Positions 16,676 through 25,402 of a DNA stretch of 64,000 nucleotides are shown here, one piece after another; positions within the stretch are counted from its first letter, which is position 1; each line of letters begins with the position of its first letter. Where the stretch lies: the NCBI GenBank assembly GCA_900755685.1, contig CAAEHI010000052.1:47313-111312 (forward strand). The letters are read 5' to 3'. The notes under the pieces are model-generated. The model saw only the letters and a list, made by a program, of their open reading frames with translations. It was not told the origin of the DNA and ran no database searches. The position numbers and the translations under genes were made by a program. The DNA comes from an uncultured Collinsella sp. (GTDB taxonomy: Bacteria > Actinomycetota > Coriobacteriia > Coriobacteriales > Coriobacteriaceae).

Positions 16676-16882
16676 GTGAATGCTCGAGATATTGCCGTTG
16701 CCGCCGTCGCGTTGATGCTTGGCTGCCTTGGTCCCACGGCCGCGCTCGTCGCGGGCATGCAGGGGACATGCGGGGCTGCTCCTATCGTGGTCGGCGCGCT
16801 GATCGCGGCCACGCTGCTGGGAAGCGCAGGCGTGGTTCTTTGCCGCGACGATGAGGACGAGGTGCCGGGGTCGCAACGCTAA
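16676..16882 (+). CDS. Small two-helix membrane protein
   Basis: A 68-residue hypothetical protein with two hydrophobic segments (about residues 5-27 and 35-56) and an acidic tail (CRDDEDEVPGSQR). The GTG start is preceded by GGAGGA about nine bases upstream, and a terminator follows 40 bases after the stop. Both support a real gene. No family recognised. Confidence 0.6.
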   Translation: MNARDIAVAAVALMLGCLGPTAALVAGMQGTCGAAPIVVGALIAATLLGSAGVVLCRDDEDEVPGSQR

Positions 16883-16922
16883 CTGTTGTGAGATCGGCCG
16901 CCGGTCATAGACGAAGATGAAG

Positions 16923-16959
16923 GCCGCCGCAGGGGAAAGGTTCCCTTGCGGCGGTTTTG
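16923..16959 (+). terminator. Terminator after the small membrane protein
   Basis: A GC-rich stem (CCGCCGCAGGGGAA with TTCCCTTGCGGCGG, one bulge) with a short loop and TTTT. On the other strand it may also stop the panE-like transcript, whose gene ends just beyond. Confidence 0.85.
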
Positions 16960-16991
16960 CTGTTAAGGCTGTTGAATGCGGCGCGTCGGCG

Positions 16992-17906
16992 CTACCAGCT
17001 TTTCTCGATATCGCGGATGCGCCGATAGAGCCACTCGTTTTGCGGTGCCTGGATATCGTGTTTGGCTGCGAGGCGGCAGATGGTGCCCGCGAACTCATCA
17101 ACCTCGGTTTTGCGCCTTGCGATGCGGTCTTGAGCCATCGAGGGCATACCGGCGGGGTCGATTCCCTCGATGAGGTGCACCATTTGCGTCAGGTCTGCCT
17201 CGGTCAGTTCAACGCCCTCGGCGTTGGCGACCGCAAGCGTTTCGCGCATGGCGGAAACAAAGCAGCGACGCTGCTCGGAGCCCGGCTCCGTGGCGCTTCC
17301 GTAGGTCCCGCCGTAGGCCATGCAGGTCTGGTTGATGCCGTCGTTGAGCATGAGTTTGGCCCACATGCGGTGGGCGATGTCGTCCTCGACGGTATGGGCG
17401 ATGCCGCAGCGCGTATAGAGCTCGTCGATTGCGGTGATGGTTGCGGGGTTCGTGCCGGCCGCCGCGCCAAAGCGGATTTCGCCCGCATTGGTAAAGGTGA
17501 GCGCGCCGTTGAGAAACACGGCGTCCATGCCCTGGCAGATACCAAGAACGGTATGCTCCCAGCCAAAGCGTTCGGCAATCTTTTGCTCGCTCGTAATGCC
17601 GTTGCACAGCGAGGCGATGAGCGTGTTGGGTCTCACGACGCGCTCCATAGTCTTGAGCGCTTGGTCGAGACCGGTGGTCTTGACTGTCAGGATGACCAGA
17701 TCGGCGGGCGTCGCCTCGCTGGCACGGACGGACGTGAGATCGCAGGGCTTGCCGTTGACGGTGAGCGCGTCGTTCGCGTGACGCTCAAAACGGGTGTCAT
17801 CCATAACGTATTCGACGGCGTCATTGCCGAGGGCCTTGGCAATCATGCTGCCGTAGAGCAGGCCGACGCCGCCCTTGCCGATAAAGGCGACCTTGTTGAT
17901 CTGCAT
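16992..17906 (-). CDS. 2-dehydropantoate 2-reductase family (ApbA/PanE)
   Basis: A 304-residue ketopantoate reductase-type enzyme, which in the pantothenate pathway reduces ketopantoate to pantoate with NADPH. It has the N-terminal Rossmann GKGGVGLLYGSMIAKA, VKTTGLDQAL, CNGITSEQKIAERFG with the conserved Asn, and MWAKLMLNDGINQTCMAYGGTYG containing the catalytic-type lysine and Asn. Many paralogues act on other 2-keto acids, so panE is not asserted. I chose the ATG at 17906 because GGGGAG is nine bases upstream; the ATG at 17915 abuts that site. Confidence 0.88.
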   Translation of the reverse strand: MQINKVAFIGKGGVGLLYGSMIAKALGNDAVEYVMDDTRFERHANDALTVNGKPCDLTSVRASEATPADLVILTVKTTGLDQALKTMERVVRPNTLIASLCNGITSEQKIAERFGWEHTVLGICQGMDAVFLNGALTFTNAGEIRFGAAAGTNPATITAIDELYTRCGIAHTVEDDIAHRMWAKLMLNDGINQTCMAYGGTYGSATEPGSEQRRCFVSAMRETLAVANAEGVELTEADLTQMVHLIEGIDPAGMPSMAQDRIARRKTEVDEFAGTICRLAAKHDIQAPQNEWLYRRIRDIEKSW

Positions 17907-17927
17907 GTGAATCATCTCCCCATGTAA

Positions 17928-17951
17928 AAGGCGCCCGCGTAAGGGGCGCCT
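17928..17951 (-). terminator. Terminator-like hairpin in the panE-type leader
   Basis: On the minus strand, AGGCGCCC, seven bases, GGGCGCCT then TTTT. It lies about 22 bases before the panE-type start with no minus-strand gene upstream to terminate, so it could be an attenuator of this gene or a stop for antisense transcription. Confidence 0.5.
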
Positions 17952-18232
17952 GATGGATTGTATGCTGCCAGGGTGATTGGTGGGTGCGCGGGGCGGCTGT
18001 TATGAAAAAGAAACTATTGCGCTGTGCGCTTATGCCGCGGGGCAGACCGCAAAGACATGCGCGTGGTGATGCCCGGCTCCTTTCATTGGGCTTTTTGCTG
18101 ATGTTAAAGCGGTGCCGTGACGGCTCGATTTCTGCTGCGTTACGATACGTTCTCGATTGCGATTCCACGATGTTTCGGCTGCGTGACCATTGTGTTTCGC
18201 TTGCCGGGGCGCTGATGGCGAAGGGAGGGGTC
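17952..18232. other. Divergent intergenic region, no clear gene
   Basis: About 280 bases between the panE-type gene (minus) and the aldo/keto reductase (plus). The reductase frame is open back to about 17984, with possible starts MKKKLLRC (18002) and ATG 18215, but this part has no family similarity. It should hold promoters for both genes. I could not pick them confidently. Confidence 0.4.
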
Positions 18233-19423
18233 GTGCAATACCGTGTTGACCCCAAAAGTGGTAACCGAATATCCGCTCTGGGTCTGGGCTGCATGAGGTT
18301 TCCCGGTGCGCCGGGACACCCCGATGCGAAGACGGCCGATGCCATCATCTCCCGTGCGGTGGAGCAGGGGATTAATTATCTGGACACGGCCTATCTCTAT
18401 CCCGGCAACGAGGCTTGCGTGGGCGCTTCGCTTGAACGCCTGGGCTTGCGCGACCAGGTTTTGCTCGCAACCAAGCTGCCGCATGCTTCGTGCAAATGCG
18501 CGGAGGGTTTCGATCGGTTTTTCGACGAGCAGCTGCGCCGCCTGCAGACCGACCATATCGACTATTACCTTATGCACAACATCACCTCGCCTGCGCAGTG
18601 GGAGCGCGTGGTGGCGCTGGGCATCGAGGACTGGATCGCGCAGCAAAAGGCTGCAGGGCGTATTCGTCAGATAGGCTTTTCGTACCACGGCAGCGCGGCG
18701 GACTTCCTTACGATGCTCGATGCGTATGAGTGGGACTTTTGCCAGATCCAGTACAACTACGCTGGAGAACGATATCAGGCGGGAACGGCGGGGCTCATGG
18801 CCGCCGCCGAGCGAGGTCTCGCGGTGTTTGTGATGGAGCCGCTTTTGGGCGGACGCTTGGCAGGCAAATTGCCTCCGCGGGCGCGCGCTGTTCTCGATGG
18901 TGCATGCGATCGGCATTTGCATACGCCTGCCGCTTGGGGGCTCTCGTGGGTGTGGAATCATCCCCAGGTGACCATGTTGCTTTCGGGTATGACCGATACC
19001 GCGCAGGTGGACGAGAATTCGTCACTGGCAGACCTCGCGTTGCCGAATTCGATGACGGCCAACCAGCTCGACACGATCGCGCACGTGCTGGATGAGTTTG
19101 AAAAATCGAATCGCGTGCCCTGCACGGGATGCGGCTATTGCATGCCGTGCCCTAAAGGCATCAATATCCCTGGATGTTTTGCCGCCTACAACGCAAGCTA
19201 TGCGCACAGCTGGTTTACGGGGCTGTCTCAATACTTTACGGCGAGCGCGGTGCGCACAAGCGAGCCCAAGTTGGTGAGCAATTGCGTCAAATGCGGCAAA
19301 TGCGCGCGGCACTGCCCGCAGCACATCGATATTCCCGAGTGTCTCGACGATGTGCGCCGACGTTTCCAGCCTGGTCCCGTGACGGCGGTGCTTAAGGCCT
19401 TCGGCAAAACGCGCTCCTCATGA
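18233..19423 (+). CDS. Aldo/keto reductase with C-terminal 2x[4Fe-4S] ferredoxin domain
   Basis: A 396-residue oxidoreductase joining an aldo/keto reductase TIM barrel (residues 1-280) to a ferredoxin-like tail. AKR residues seen: GINYLDTAYLYPGNE (catalytic Asp/Tyr), LATKLPH (Lys) and DYYLMHNI (His). The tail has CTGCGYCMPCPKGINIPG and CVKCGKCARHCPQHIDIPECL, two CxxCxxCxxxCP clusters. This type is common in strict anaerobes, with unknown substrates. GTG at 18233 is preceded by AAGGGAGG at short spacing, and the ATG at 18215 is an alternative start. Confidence 0.9.
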   Translation: MQYRVDPKSGNRISALGLGCMRFPGAPGHPDAKTADAIISRAVEQGINYLDTAYLYPGNEACVGASLERLGLRDQVLLATKLPHASCKCAEGFDRFFDEQLRRLQTDHIDYYLMHNITSPAQWERVVALGIEDWIAQQKAAGRIRQIGFSYHGSAADFLTMLDAYEWDFCQIQYNYAGERYQAGTAGLMAAAERGLAVFVMEPLLGGRLAGKLPPRARAVLDGACDRHLHTPAAWGLSWVWNHPQVTMLLSGMTDTAQVDENSSLADLALPNSMTANQLDTIAHVLDEFEKSNRVPCTGCGYCMPCPKGINIPGCFAAYNASYAHSWFTGLSQYFTASAVRTSEPKLVSNCVKCGKCARHCPQHIDIPECLDDVRRRFQPGPVTAVLKAFGKTRSS

Positions 19424-19507
19424 CCCTTTTATAACTTTCGGTGGAATAGTTCCTGTTTGCGGCAGAATAGGGGCCAAACAGGAACTATTTCACCGCAACT
19501 GAAGGGG
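19424..19507 (+). repeat. Inverted-repeat element, copy 1 (before MocA-type gene)
   Basis: Arms CGGTGGAATAGTTCCTGTTTG-like (19439-19459) and its partner (19475-19495) form a 21-pair stem whose only DNA mismatch becomes a G-U pair on the plus-strand RNA. The ends CCCTTTTATAACTT and CACCGCAACTGA are shared with copy 2 at 20604. The element's right edge abuts the ribosome-binding GAAGGGGG of the next gene. Confidence 0.85.
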
Positions 19508-19513
19508 GCTGTC

Positions 19514-20533
19514 GTGGGCCATCGGGATTCATGTGATGATTTGCGTGAGGTTCGTTGGGGCATTTTGGGTGCCGGACACATTTCGCATCGATTTGCATCG
19601 TCGCTCAAGGAGGTGGACGGGGCACGGCTTGTGGCTGCCGCCGGCCGCACTCCTTCGCATGTTGAGGAGTTTTGCAGGGCGTTTTCGATTGATGCCGCGC
19701 ACAGTTATGCCACGGCTGACGATAGCGGCGATGTGGCTTATGATGCGCTGATTGCCGACCCCGATGTCGACGCAATCTACTTGGCTCTTCCACATGGCAT
19801 GCATGCGCATTGGGTCTGTCGGGCACTGCGCGCGGGAAAGGCCGTGCTGTGCGAAAAGCCGGCCGTTTTGAGTGAGGAAGAGGCTCTCTCGATTGCCTCC
19901 ACCTCTCGTGAGCGCGGCGTGCTGTTTATGGAGGCGATGAAGAATCGGTTTTGCCCGATGCGCACTCGCGTGAAGGACTTGCTTGCGTCGGGTGAGCTTG
20001 GCCGTATTGTCTCGATTGAAAGCGTGCAAAAGCTCGATTACGGCGAGCCTCCTTCGGGCTATCTGCTTGATTCGTTGCAGGGCGGCTGTCTATATGACAT
20101 GGGCTGCTATGCGGTCGGTTGGTTTGAGGATTTGCTCGCGGGCGCGTGCGAGGTTTCATCCCGTGAAGTTCGCTGGCGTGACGTATCAGGCGGCCGCGTC
20201 GATTGGGCCGACGAGATCCGTATGAGCGTCGGCGGTATACCCATTCATATGGTGTGCGACGGCAAAGCAACATATGAAAGCCGCTTAACGATTGCCTGTG
20301 AGCGAGGCTCGTTGGAAATCGAGCGTCTCCATCGCCCCGAGCTCGCCCATGTGAAGTATTCCGACGGTCGAGTACTCGAAATCGATGCACCATTTGAGGT
20401 TGATGATTTCTACGGCGAAATCCAGCATGCGACGCAGCTCATTCAGGCGGGGAAACTCGAAAGCCCCATCATGTCCCTAGCCGCCACACAGCGCTGTGCG
20501 CACATCATCGATGCAATCCGTCTAGCCCTCTAG
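19514..20533 (+). CDS. Gfo/Idh/MocA-family oxidoreductase
   Basis: A 339-residue NAD(P)-dependent oxidoreductase of the MocA family. VRWGILGAGHISHRFASSL is the nucleotide-binding loop, then IYLALPHGMHAHWVCRALRAGKAVLCEKPAVLS with the EKP motif, MEAMKNRFCP, and a C-terminal domain with GGCLYDMGCYAV. It resembles trans-1,2-dihydrobenzene-1,2-diol dehydrogenase/glucose-fructose oxidoreductase-type members, substrate unknown. The GTG start follows GAAGGGGG. The gene is preceded by an inverted-repeat element. Confidence 0.88.
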   Translation: MGHRDSCDDLREVRWGILGAGHISHRFASSLKEVDGARLVAAAGRTPSHVEEFCRAFSIDAAHSYATADDSGDVAYDALIADPDVDAIYLALPHGMHAHWVCRALRAGKAVLCEKPAVLSEEEALSIASTSRERGVLFMEAMKNRFCPMRTRVKDLLASGELGRIVSIESVQKLDYGEPPSGYLLDSLQGGCLYDMGCYAVGWFEDLLAGACEVSSREVRWRDVSGGRVDWADEIRMSVGGIPIHMVCDGKATYESRLTIACERGSLEIERLHRPELAHVKYSDGRVLEIDAPFEVDDFYGEIQHATQLIQAGKLESPIMSLAATQRCAHIIDAIRLAL

Positions 20534-20603
20534 GACTTGGCGCTGACGCGTAGGGGATCATGACGCCGGCGCCCGTGGTGCCCGGCGGCCCACATCTCTG
20601 ATG

Positions 20604-20690
20604 CCCCTTTTATAACTTGCGGTGGAATACGGTCTGTTTGCGCCAAAATAAGGCACCAATAGACCGTATTTCACCGCAACTGATGAGGGG
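20604..20690 (+). repeat. Inverted-repeat element, copy 2 (before nfo)
   Basis: The same outer sequences as copy 1 at 19424 (CCTTTTATAACTT, GGTGGAATA, TATTTCACCGCAACTGA), but the inner stem reads ACGGTCT/AGACCGT instead of GTTCCTG/CAGGAAC. Pairing is therefore kept while sequence changed. The same G-U asymmetry is present. The right end abuts the GGGGGAG ribosome site of nfo. Confidence 0.85.
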
Positions 20691-20699
20691 GAGTTGGAG

Positions 20700-21566
20700 A
20701 TGCTGACGATCGGGTGTCATCTTTCGACGACGAAGGGCTATCGGGCGATGGGGGAGACGGCGTTGTCCATTGGCGCCAATACCTTTGCGTTCTTTACGCG
20801 CAACCCGCGCGGTGGTAAGGCAAAAGACCTTGACATGGATGACGTGGCGGCCCTGCGCGAGCTTATGGAGCAAAACGACTTTGGCCCGCTCGTGGCTCAT
20901 GCCCCGTATACCTATAACCCCTGCTCCGCTAAGGAGCGGGCGCGCGAGTTTGCCCTGGAGGCCATGGCCGAGGATCTGCAGCGCATGGAAGCGCTGCCCG
21001 GCAACTACTACAACTTCCATCCCGGTGCGCATGTAGGACAGGGGGCAGACGTCGGCATTCAGATGATTGTTGATACGCTGTGCCAGGTGATGTTTGAGGG
21101 ACAGCAGACGACGGTATTGCTTGAGACCATGGCAGGCAAGGGCACCGAGGTGGGCCGTAGCTTTGAAGAACTGGCGTGCATTATCGAGGGCGTTGCCGCC
21201 AAGTGCCCAGAGCTGTCCGATAAGCTGGGCGTTTGTTTGGATACCTGCCATGTGAGCGATGCCGGCTACGACATCAACCATGATCTGGACGGCGTACTCG
21301 ACGAGTTCGACCGCGTGGTGGGTATCGATTGCTTGCATGCCGTACACATCAACGATTCGAAGAACCCTTGTGGCGCCCATAAAGATCGTCACGAGTGCAT
21401 CGGCAAGGGATACCTTGGCAGCGAGGAATTTGGTGGCGGTATGCAGGTTATGCAGAATATTGTATCGAATGGCCGCTTGCGCGCATTGCCATTCATTTTG
21501 GAGACACCGAACGAACTTGCAGGTTATGCGGCTGAAATCAAACTGTTAAGGTCATTGCAGCAGTAA
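20700..21566 (+). CDS. nfo: Endonuclease IV (AP endonuclease)
   Basis: Cleaves DNA at abasic sites in base-excision repair using three zinc ions. The 288-residue TIM barrel has the ligand motifs YYNFHPGAH, LLETMAGKGTEVG, CLDTCHVSDAGYD, HAVHINDSKN and the DRHECIGKGYLG loop. The ATG at 20700 follows GGGGGAG; a TTG six bases upstream is possible. It is preceded by an inverted-repeat element. Confidence 0.96.
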   Translation: MLTIGCHLSTTKGYRAMGETALSIGANTFAFFTRNPRGGKAKDLDMDDVAALRELMEQNDFGPLVAHAPYTYNPCSAKERAREFALEAMAEDLQRMEALPGNYYNFHPGAHVGQGADVGIQMIVDTLCQVMFEGQQTTVLLETMAGKGTEVGRSFEELACIIEGVAAKCPELSDKLGVCLDTCHVSDAGYDINHDLDGVLDEFDRVVGIDCLHAVHINDSKNPCGAHKDRHECIGKGYLGSEEFGGGMQVMQNIVSNGRLRALPFILETPNELAGYAAEIKLLRSLQQ

Positions 21567-21627
21567 TGGCTGCCATAAAGTGGGACGCTCCATTCACGTT
21601 ATGGGTTTGTTTCAATCAGTTTTCTAA

Positions 21628-21656
21628 TTGCAGATTCTTCCAAGCGGGTGCATAAT
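21628..21656 (+). promoter_or_regulatory. Promoter of the amino acid ABC transporter
   Basis: TTGCAG (21628-21633) and CATAAT (21651-21656) with 17-base spacing, about 55 bases before the binding-protein start. Confidence 0.6.
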
Positions 21657-21713
21657 AACCCTCAGTTTTTGCAGACCTCTGAATCACGTGGGGTCATTGG
21701 AAGGAGACTGATT

Positions 21714-22574
21714 ATGAAGCTGAAGAAGCTTGGCGCATTTGCCGCCACGGGTGCCATGGCGCTCGCCCTCGCTCTGACGGGCTGCGGCTCGTCCAACGCC
21801 ACCTCTGGTTCTAATGCCGGTTCCAGCAGCTCTGACGACGCTAAGGTCGAGAAGGTCGACGGCTCTAAGGAGTACGCGCTCGTCAAGGACGGTACGCTGA
21901 CCGTCGGCACCTCTGCCGAGTACGCTCCGTTTGAGTACAAGGATGACAACGGCGATTATCAGGGCTTTGACCTTGAACTCATCAAGGCTATCGGCGACAA
22001 GCTGGGCCTGGATGTCGAGTATGTCAACAATGACTTCGACACGCTGGTTCCGGGCGTCGCTTCGGGCGCCAAGTATGACGTCTCCATCGCGGCTATCACC
22101 GACACGCCCGAGCGTGAGAAGGAAGTCACTTTCTCTGATTCCTACTACATGGACGATCAGGCTATCGTGACCAAGGTCGATAACACCGACATCACGGCCG
22201 ACAACTACAGCGAGAAGCTCAACAACGCCGATGCTACCATCATCGTCCAGTCTGGCTCGACCGCCGAGTCCTTTGCCCAGGAGAACTTCCCCAAGGCCAA
22301 GATTGTCCCCTACAAGGACGCCACCGAGTGCTTCAGCGCCCTGCAGTCCGATAAGGGCGACGCCGTAGTCACCAACCGCTCCGTTGCCAGCCAGCTGACC
22401 GCCGAGCAGTTCAACACCTGCCAGACCATTAAGCAGATCAGCACCGGCGAGGAGTACGCCATCGCCATCAACCAGGGCAACACCAAGCTCAAGGACGACA
22501 TCAACCAGGCCATCAAGGACCTGACCGACGACGGTACCGTTGACGCCCTCATGGCTAAGTACAACATCAAGTAA
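21714..22574 (+). CDS. Amino acid ABC transporter, substrate-binding lipoprotein
   Basis: A 286-residue solute-binding lipoprotein of the polar amino acid (family 3) type. It has a lipoprotein signal peptide with lipobox LTGC (Cys22), a Ser/Asn-rich linker, then the binding domain with LTVGTSAEYAPFEYKDDNGDYQGFDLELIKAIGDKLGL. The FDTLVPGVASGAKYDVSIAAITDTPEREKEVTFSDSYY segment is the hallmark of glutamine/histidine-type binders. AAGGAG fixes the start. Permease and ATPase genes follow in order, so this is the first gene of the operon. Confidence 0.95.
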   Translation: MKLKKLGAFAATGAMALALALTGCGSSNATSGSNAGSSSSDDAKVEKVDGSKEYALVKDGTLTVGTSAEYAPFEYKDDNGDYQGFDLELIKAIGDKLGLDVEYVNNDFDTLVPGVASGAKYDVSIAAITDTPEREKEVTFSDSYYMDDQAIVTKVDNTDITADNYSEKLNNADATIIVQSGSTAESFAQENFPKAKIVPYKDATECFSALQSDKGDAVVTNRSVASQLTAEQFNTCQTIKQISTGEEYAIAINQGNTKLKDDINQAIKDLTDDGTVDALMAKYNIK

Positions 22575-22692
22575 AATAGCTACTTGATTGCTCGCGGGCC
22601 CTTTCCGCTTTGGCGGAGAGGGCCTTTGCGCTTCTCTTGACGGAGAGCATTTCCGTCTCGTTTTGCCGGCAACTTCTACGATAGGAGCCACC

Positions 22693-24054
22693 TTGTCTCG
22701 ACTGAACAAAGGGGCCGTGGAGCAGCGTTTTCCACTGCCCGCCTTGCTCCAAAAGCTAGTCTGCGTCATGGCCGTGGCGCTCGCGCTGGTGTGTGTGGGG
22801 GCATATGCGCCCACGACCGCTCAGGCGCTTGAGACCGCAAAGATTACCGCCCGACCCAACACCGGTTCGGGCAGCGCTGTGGTCGGCGGTACCGAGACGC
22901 GCATTACCTGGGAGGTCCAGGCCGATGCCGATGAGGAGCTGAGCGGTCTTTCGCTGACGTTTGTCGACGGCACGACGTTTGGTACCGATGACACGCGATT
23001 GACGATGCTCTCGGGCGAGGACCTCATGGATCGTACGCCCATGAAACCCACGTGCAAGGCTGACGGCCAGACGCTCAAGATTGACTTTGGCGAGACGGCG
23101 CCTGCCGGCGGCTTTTTCCGTGTCGAGGTTTATGGTGTGACGTTTCCCGTCGAGGGCGGCGATGAGGCCTTTAGCGGCACCTATACGCTCGCCGACGGTT
23201 CGACCAAGAAGATTTCAAAAATTCCTTCCGTCGAGATCAAGGGCGTGACGGCCTTCGATAACTTCCTGGCCGATCTTAAGGAGCAGCCGTGGGTCGAGGC
23301 CTGGAACTCCAATATGTTCCTGCGCCTGTTCTTGAACCCGGTCATTTTGGTCCAAAGCCTGCCGATCGTCTTTAAGGGCTTCCTTATGTCGCTTTCGATC
23401 GTGCTTGTGGCGTTTCCGCTGGCAATTCCCTTCGGTTTTGCCCTGTCGCTCATGCGCATCTCCAAGTCGCGCATCCTGCGTTGCCTCGCCGGCATCTACG
23501 TGAATATCATTCGCGGTACGCCGGCGTTCCTGCAGATCTATATCGCGTTCTTCGGTCTGCCGTTGGCCGGCGTCAAGGTGGACGACTATGTCTTGGGCGT
23601 TATCGTCATGGCCATGAACTCGTCTGCGTACCTGTGCGAGATCTTCCGTGCCGGTATTCAATCGATCCCCAAGGGCCAAAACGAGGCTGCTCGCTCTCTG
23701 GGCATGAATGCCTTCCAGACGCTGCTCTACGTTATGATTCCGCAGACATTCCGCAATGTTTTGCCTACGCTGACCAGCGAGTTTATCTTGCTTTACAAGG
23801 ATACGTCGCTGCTTGCCGCCGTGGGTGTGGTCGAGATCGTCATGAACGCCCGTACCATCGTGGCCACGACGGGCTCCATCACGCCGTATGTGGTTGCCGC
23901 CCTGTTCTATCTGGTCATCACCCTGCCGCTCGCTCGCTTGGTGAGCGGTCTTGAGGCGAGGCTTTTGGGCACGGCCGAGACCAAGAAGAAGCGTCCCGCC
24001 AAGAGCGCCGGACAGGTTGTCGCGACGCCTGCCGATCACATCGCCGGTCTGTAA
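22693..24054 (+). CDS. Amino acid ABC transporter permease with extra N-terminal extracytoplasmic domain
   Basis: A 453-residue inner-membrane permease of the HisM/GlnP family. The C-terminal 220 residues are a normal permease with several membrane helices and the EAA loop (EIFRAGIQSIPKGQNEAARSLGMNAFQTLLYVMIPQ). Unusually, it is preceded by a first membrane helix/signal anchor (about 20-40) and a roughly 145-residue beta-rich, Gly/Thr-rich domain (about 45-190) predicted outside the cell. The TTG start at 22693 follows AGGAG six bases away. Upstream frame has no similarity. It lies between the binding protein and ATPase genes. Confidence 0.9.
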   Translation: MSRLNKGAVEQRFPLPALLQKLVCVMAVALALVCVGAYAPTTAQALETAKITARPNTGSGSAVVGGTETRITWEVQADADEELSGLSLTFVDGTTFGTDDTRLTMLSGEDLMDRTPMKPTCKADGQTLKIDFGETAPAGGFFRVEVYGVTFPVEGGDEAFSGTYTLADGSTKKISKIPSVEIKGVTAFDNFLADLKEQPWVEAWNSNMFLRLFLNPVILVQSLPIVFKGFLMSLSIVLVAFPLAIPFGFALSLMRISKSRILRCLAGIYVNIIRGTPAFLQIYIAFFGLPLAGVKVDDYVLGVIVMAMNSSAYLCEIFRAGIQSIPKGQNEAARSLGMNAFQTLLYVMIPQTFRNVLPTLTSEFILLYKDTSLLAAVGVVEIVMNARTIVATTGSITPYVVAALFYLVITLPLARLVSGLEARLLGTAETKKKRPAKSAGQVVATPADHIAGL

Positions 24055-24066
24055 GGAGGTCCTATC

Positions 24067-24819
24067 ATGAGCGAAACCAATAACTCGAACGAGGTCGTCG
24101 TCAGTATCAAGAACCTCCAGAAGGCCTTTGGCGACAACGTGGTCCTGCGCGATATCGATCTGGATGTGCACAAGGGTGAGGTCGTTGTGGTCTTGGGCCC
24201 CTCGGGCTCGGGCAAGTCGACGATGCTTCGCTGCATCAATCGTCTGGAGCATCCCACGAGTGGCTCGATTATCGTTGAGGGCGTGGATGTGTGCGCCAAG
24301 GGTGTCGACCTCAACAAAGTGCGCACGCACCTGGGCATGGTCTTTCAGCAGTTCAACCTGTTCCCGCACCTGTCGGTCAAAAAGAACGTCATGCTCGCGC
24401 AGCAGAAGGTGCTCAATCGCAGCAAGGAAGAGGCCGAGAAGATTGCCGTCGAGGAGCTGACCAAGGTCGGTCTTGCCGAGCGTATCGACTTTATGCCGAG
24501 CCAGCTCTCGGGCGGCCAGCAGCAGCGCGTTGCCATCGCCCGCGCCCTGTCGATGAACCCGCACGTGATGCTCTTTGACGAGGCTACGTCAGCGCTTGAC
24601 CCCGAGCTTGTCCGCGACGTTCTTGGCGTCATGCGCGATCTTGCACGTGACGGTATGACCATGATCGTGGTGACGCACGAGATGGGCTTTGCCCGCGATG
24701 TCGCCGACCGCGTGGTCTTTATGGACGGCGGCGTTATCGTGGAAGAGGGCACGCCGAGCGAGGTCTTCGACCATCCCAAGAGCGAACGCACCAAGGCGTT
24801 CTTGGGCAATATCTCGTAG
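24067..24819 (+). CDS. Amino acid ABC transporter ATP-binding protein
   Basis: A 250-residue ABC ATPase of the GlnQ/HisP type energising the transporter. Walker A GPSGSGKST, Q-loop VFQQFNLFPHLSV, signature LSGGQQQRVAIARAL, Walker B VMLFDEATSALDPE and the switch histidine in VVTHEMGFA are all intact. GGAGG lies ahead of the start, 12 bases after the permease stop. A strong terminator ends the operon. Confidence 0.96.
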   Translation: MSETNNSNEVVVSIKNLQKAFGDNVVLRDIDLDVHKGEVVVVLGPSGSGKSTMLRCINRLEHPTSGSIIVEGVDVCAKGVDLNKVRTHLGMVFQQFNLFPHLSVKKNVMLAQQKVLNRSKEEAEKIAVEELTKVGLAERIDFMPSQLSGGQQQRVAIARALSMNPHVMLFDEATSALDPELVRDVLGVMRDLARDGMTMIVVTHEMGFARDVADRVVFMDGGVIVEEGTPSEVFDHPKSERTKAFLGNIS

Positions 24820-24844
24820 CCGCTTTATATGACTGACATAGCAG

Positions 24845-24880
24845 AAAACGGGAGCCGGATGTGATCCGGCTCCCGTTTTT
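24845..24880 (+). terminator. Terminator of the ABC transporter operon
   Basis: A perfect stem AACGGGAGCCGGAT/ATCCGGCTCCCGTT with a GTG loop and a T5 tail. Confidence 0.95.
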
Positions 24881-24936
24881 GTTGGGACGCGAATGTGTTT
24901 TGGTGCAGAGCGCGTTACGGGCGGAGCTCATTGCCG

Positions 24937-25356
24937 CTAGGCGAGCTCGGCTCCAAGGGCGCGGCAGGCCGCCTCGCCCTCATCGTCGGGGGCGTCGTAG
25001 CAGATGACGGAATCGACGACGTTAACACCCGCCTCGTCGGCGTCCGCCTTCCAGTTGTCCATCCATTCGCCCTCGGCCCACGAATAAGAGCCAAAGAGGA
25101 CGACCTTCTTGTCGCCGAGAGTCTCCTTGACCTCGTTCCACATCGGCTGGAACTCATCGTACTCGAGTTCCTCGGAGCCCATGGCGGGGCAGCCGAAGGC
25201 GAAGGCGTCGTAGTCGGCGGCCCTGTCGGTAGAGAAGTCGGCGCAGGGGATGACCTCAGTTTCGGCACCCGCGGACGTGGCGCCTTCGGCGACGAGATTT
25301 GCCATGGCCTCGGTATTGCCCGTGCCGCTCCAATAGACGACGGCGATCTTGCTCAT
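24937..25356 (-). CDS. Flavodoxin
   Basis: A 139-residue short-chain flavodoxin, an FMN electron carrier that can replace ferredoxin under iron limitation. The phosphate loop is YWSGTGNTEAMA, followed by GCPAMGSEELE and LFGSYSWAEGEWMDNW for the isoalloxazine-binding loops. It lies downstream of a DUF3793 gene with 46 bases between, likely one operon. Confidence 0.94.
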   Translation of the reverse strand: MSKIAVVYWSGTGNTEAMANLVAEGATSAGAETEVIPCADFSTDRAADYDAFAFGCPAMGSEELEYDEFQPMWNEVKETLGDKKVVLFGSYSWAEGEWMDNWKADADEAGVNVVDSVICYDAPDDEGEAACRALGAELA

Positions 25357-25402
25357 GTTGAGTCCTTTCAGTTGTGCGGCAGGTTGCCGCGGCTTCTATG
25401 TT

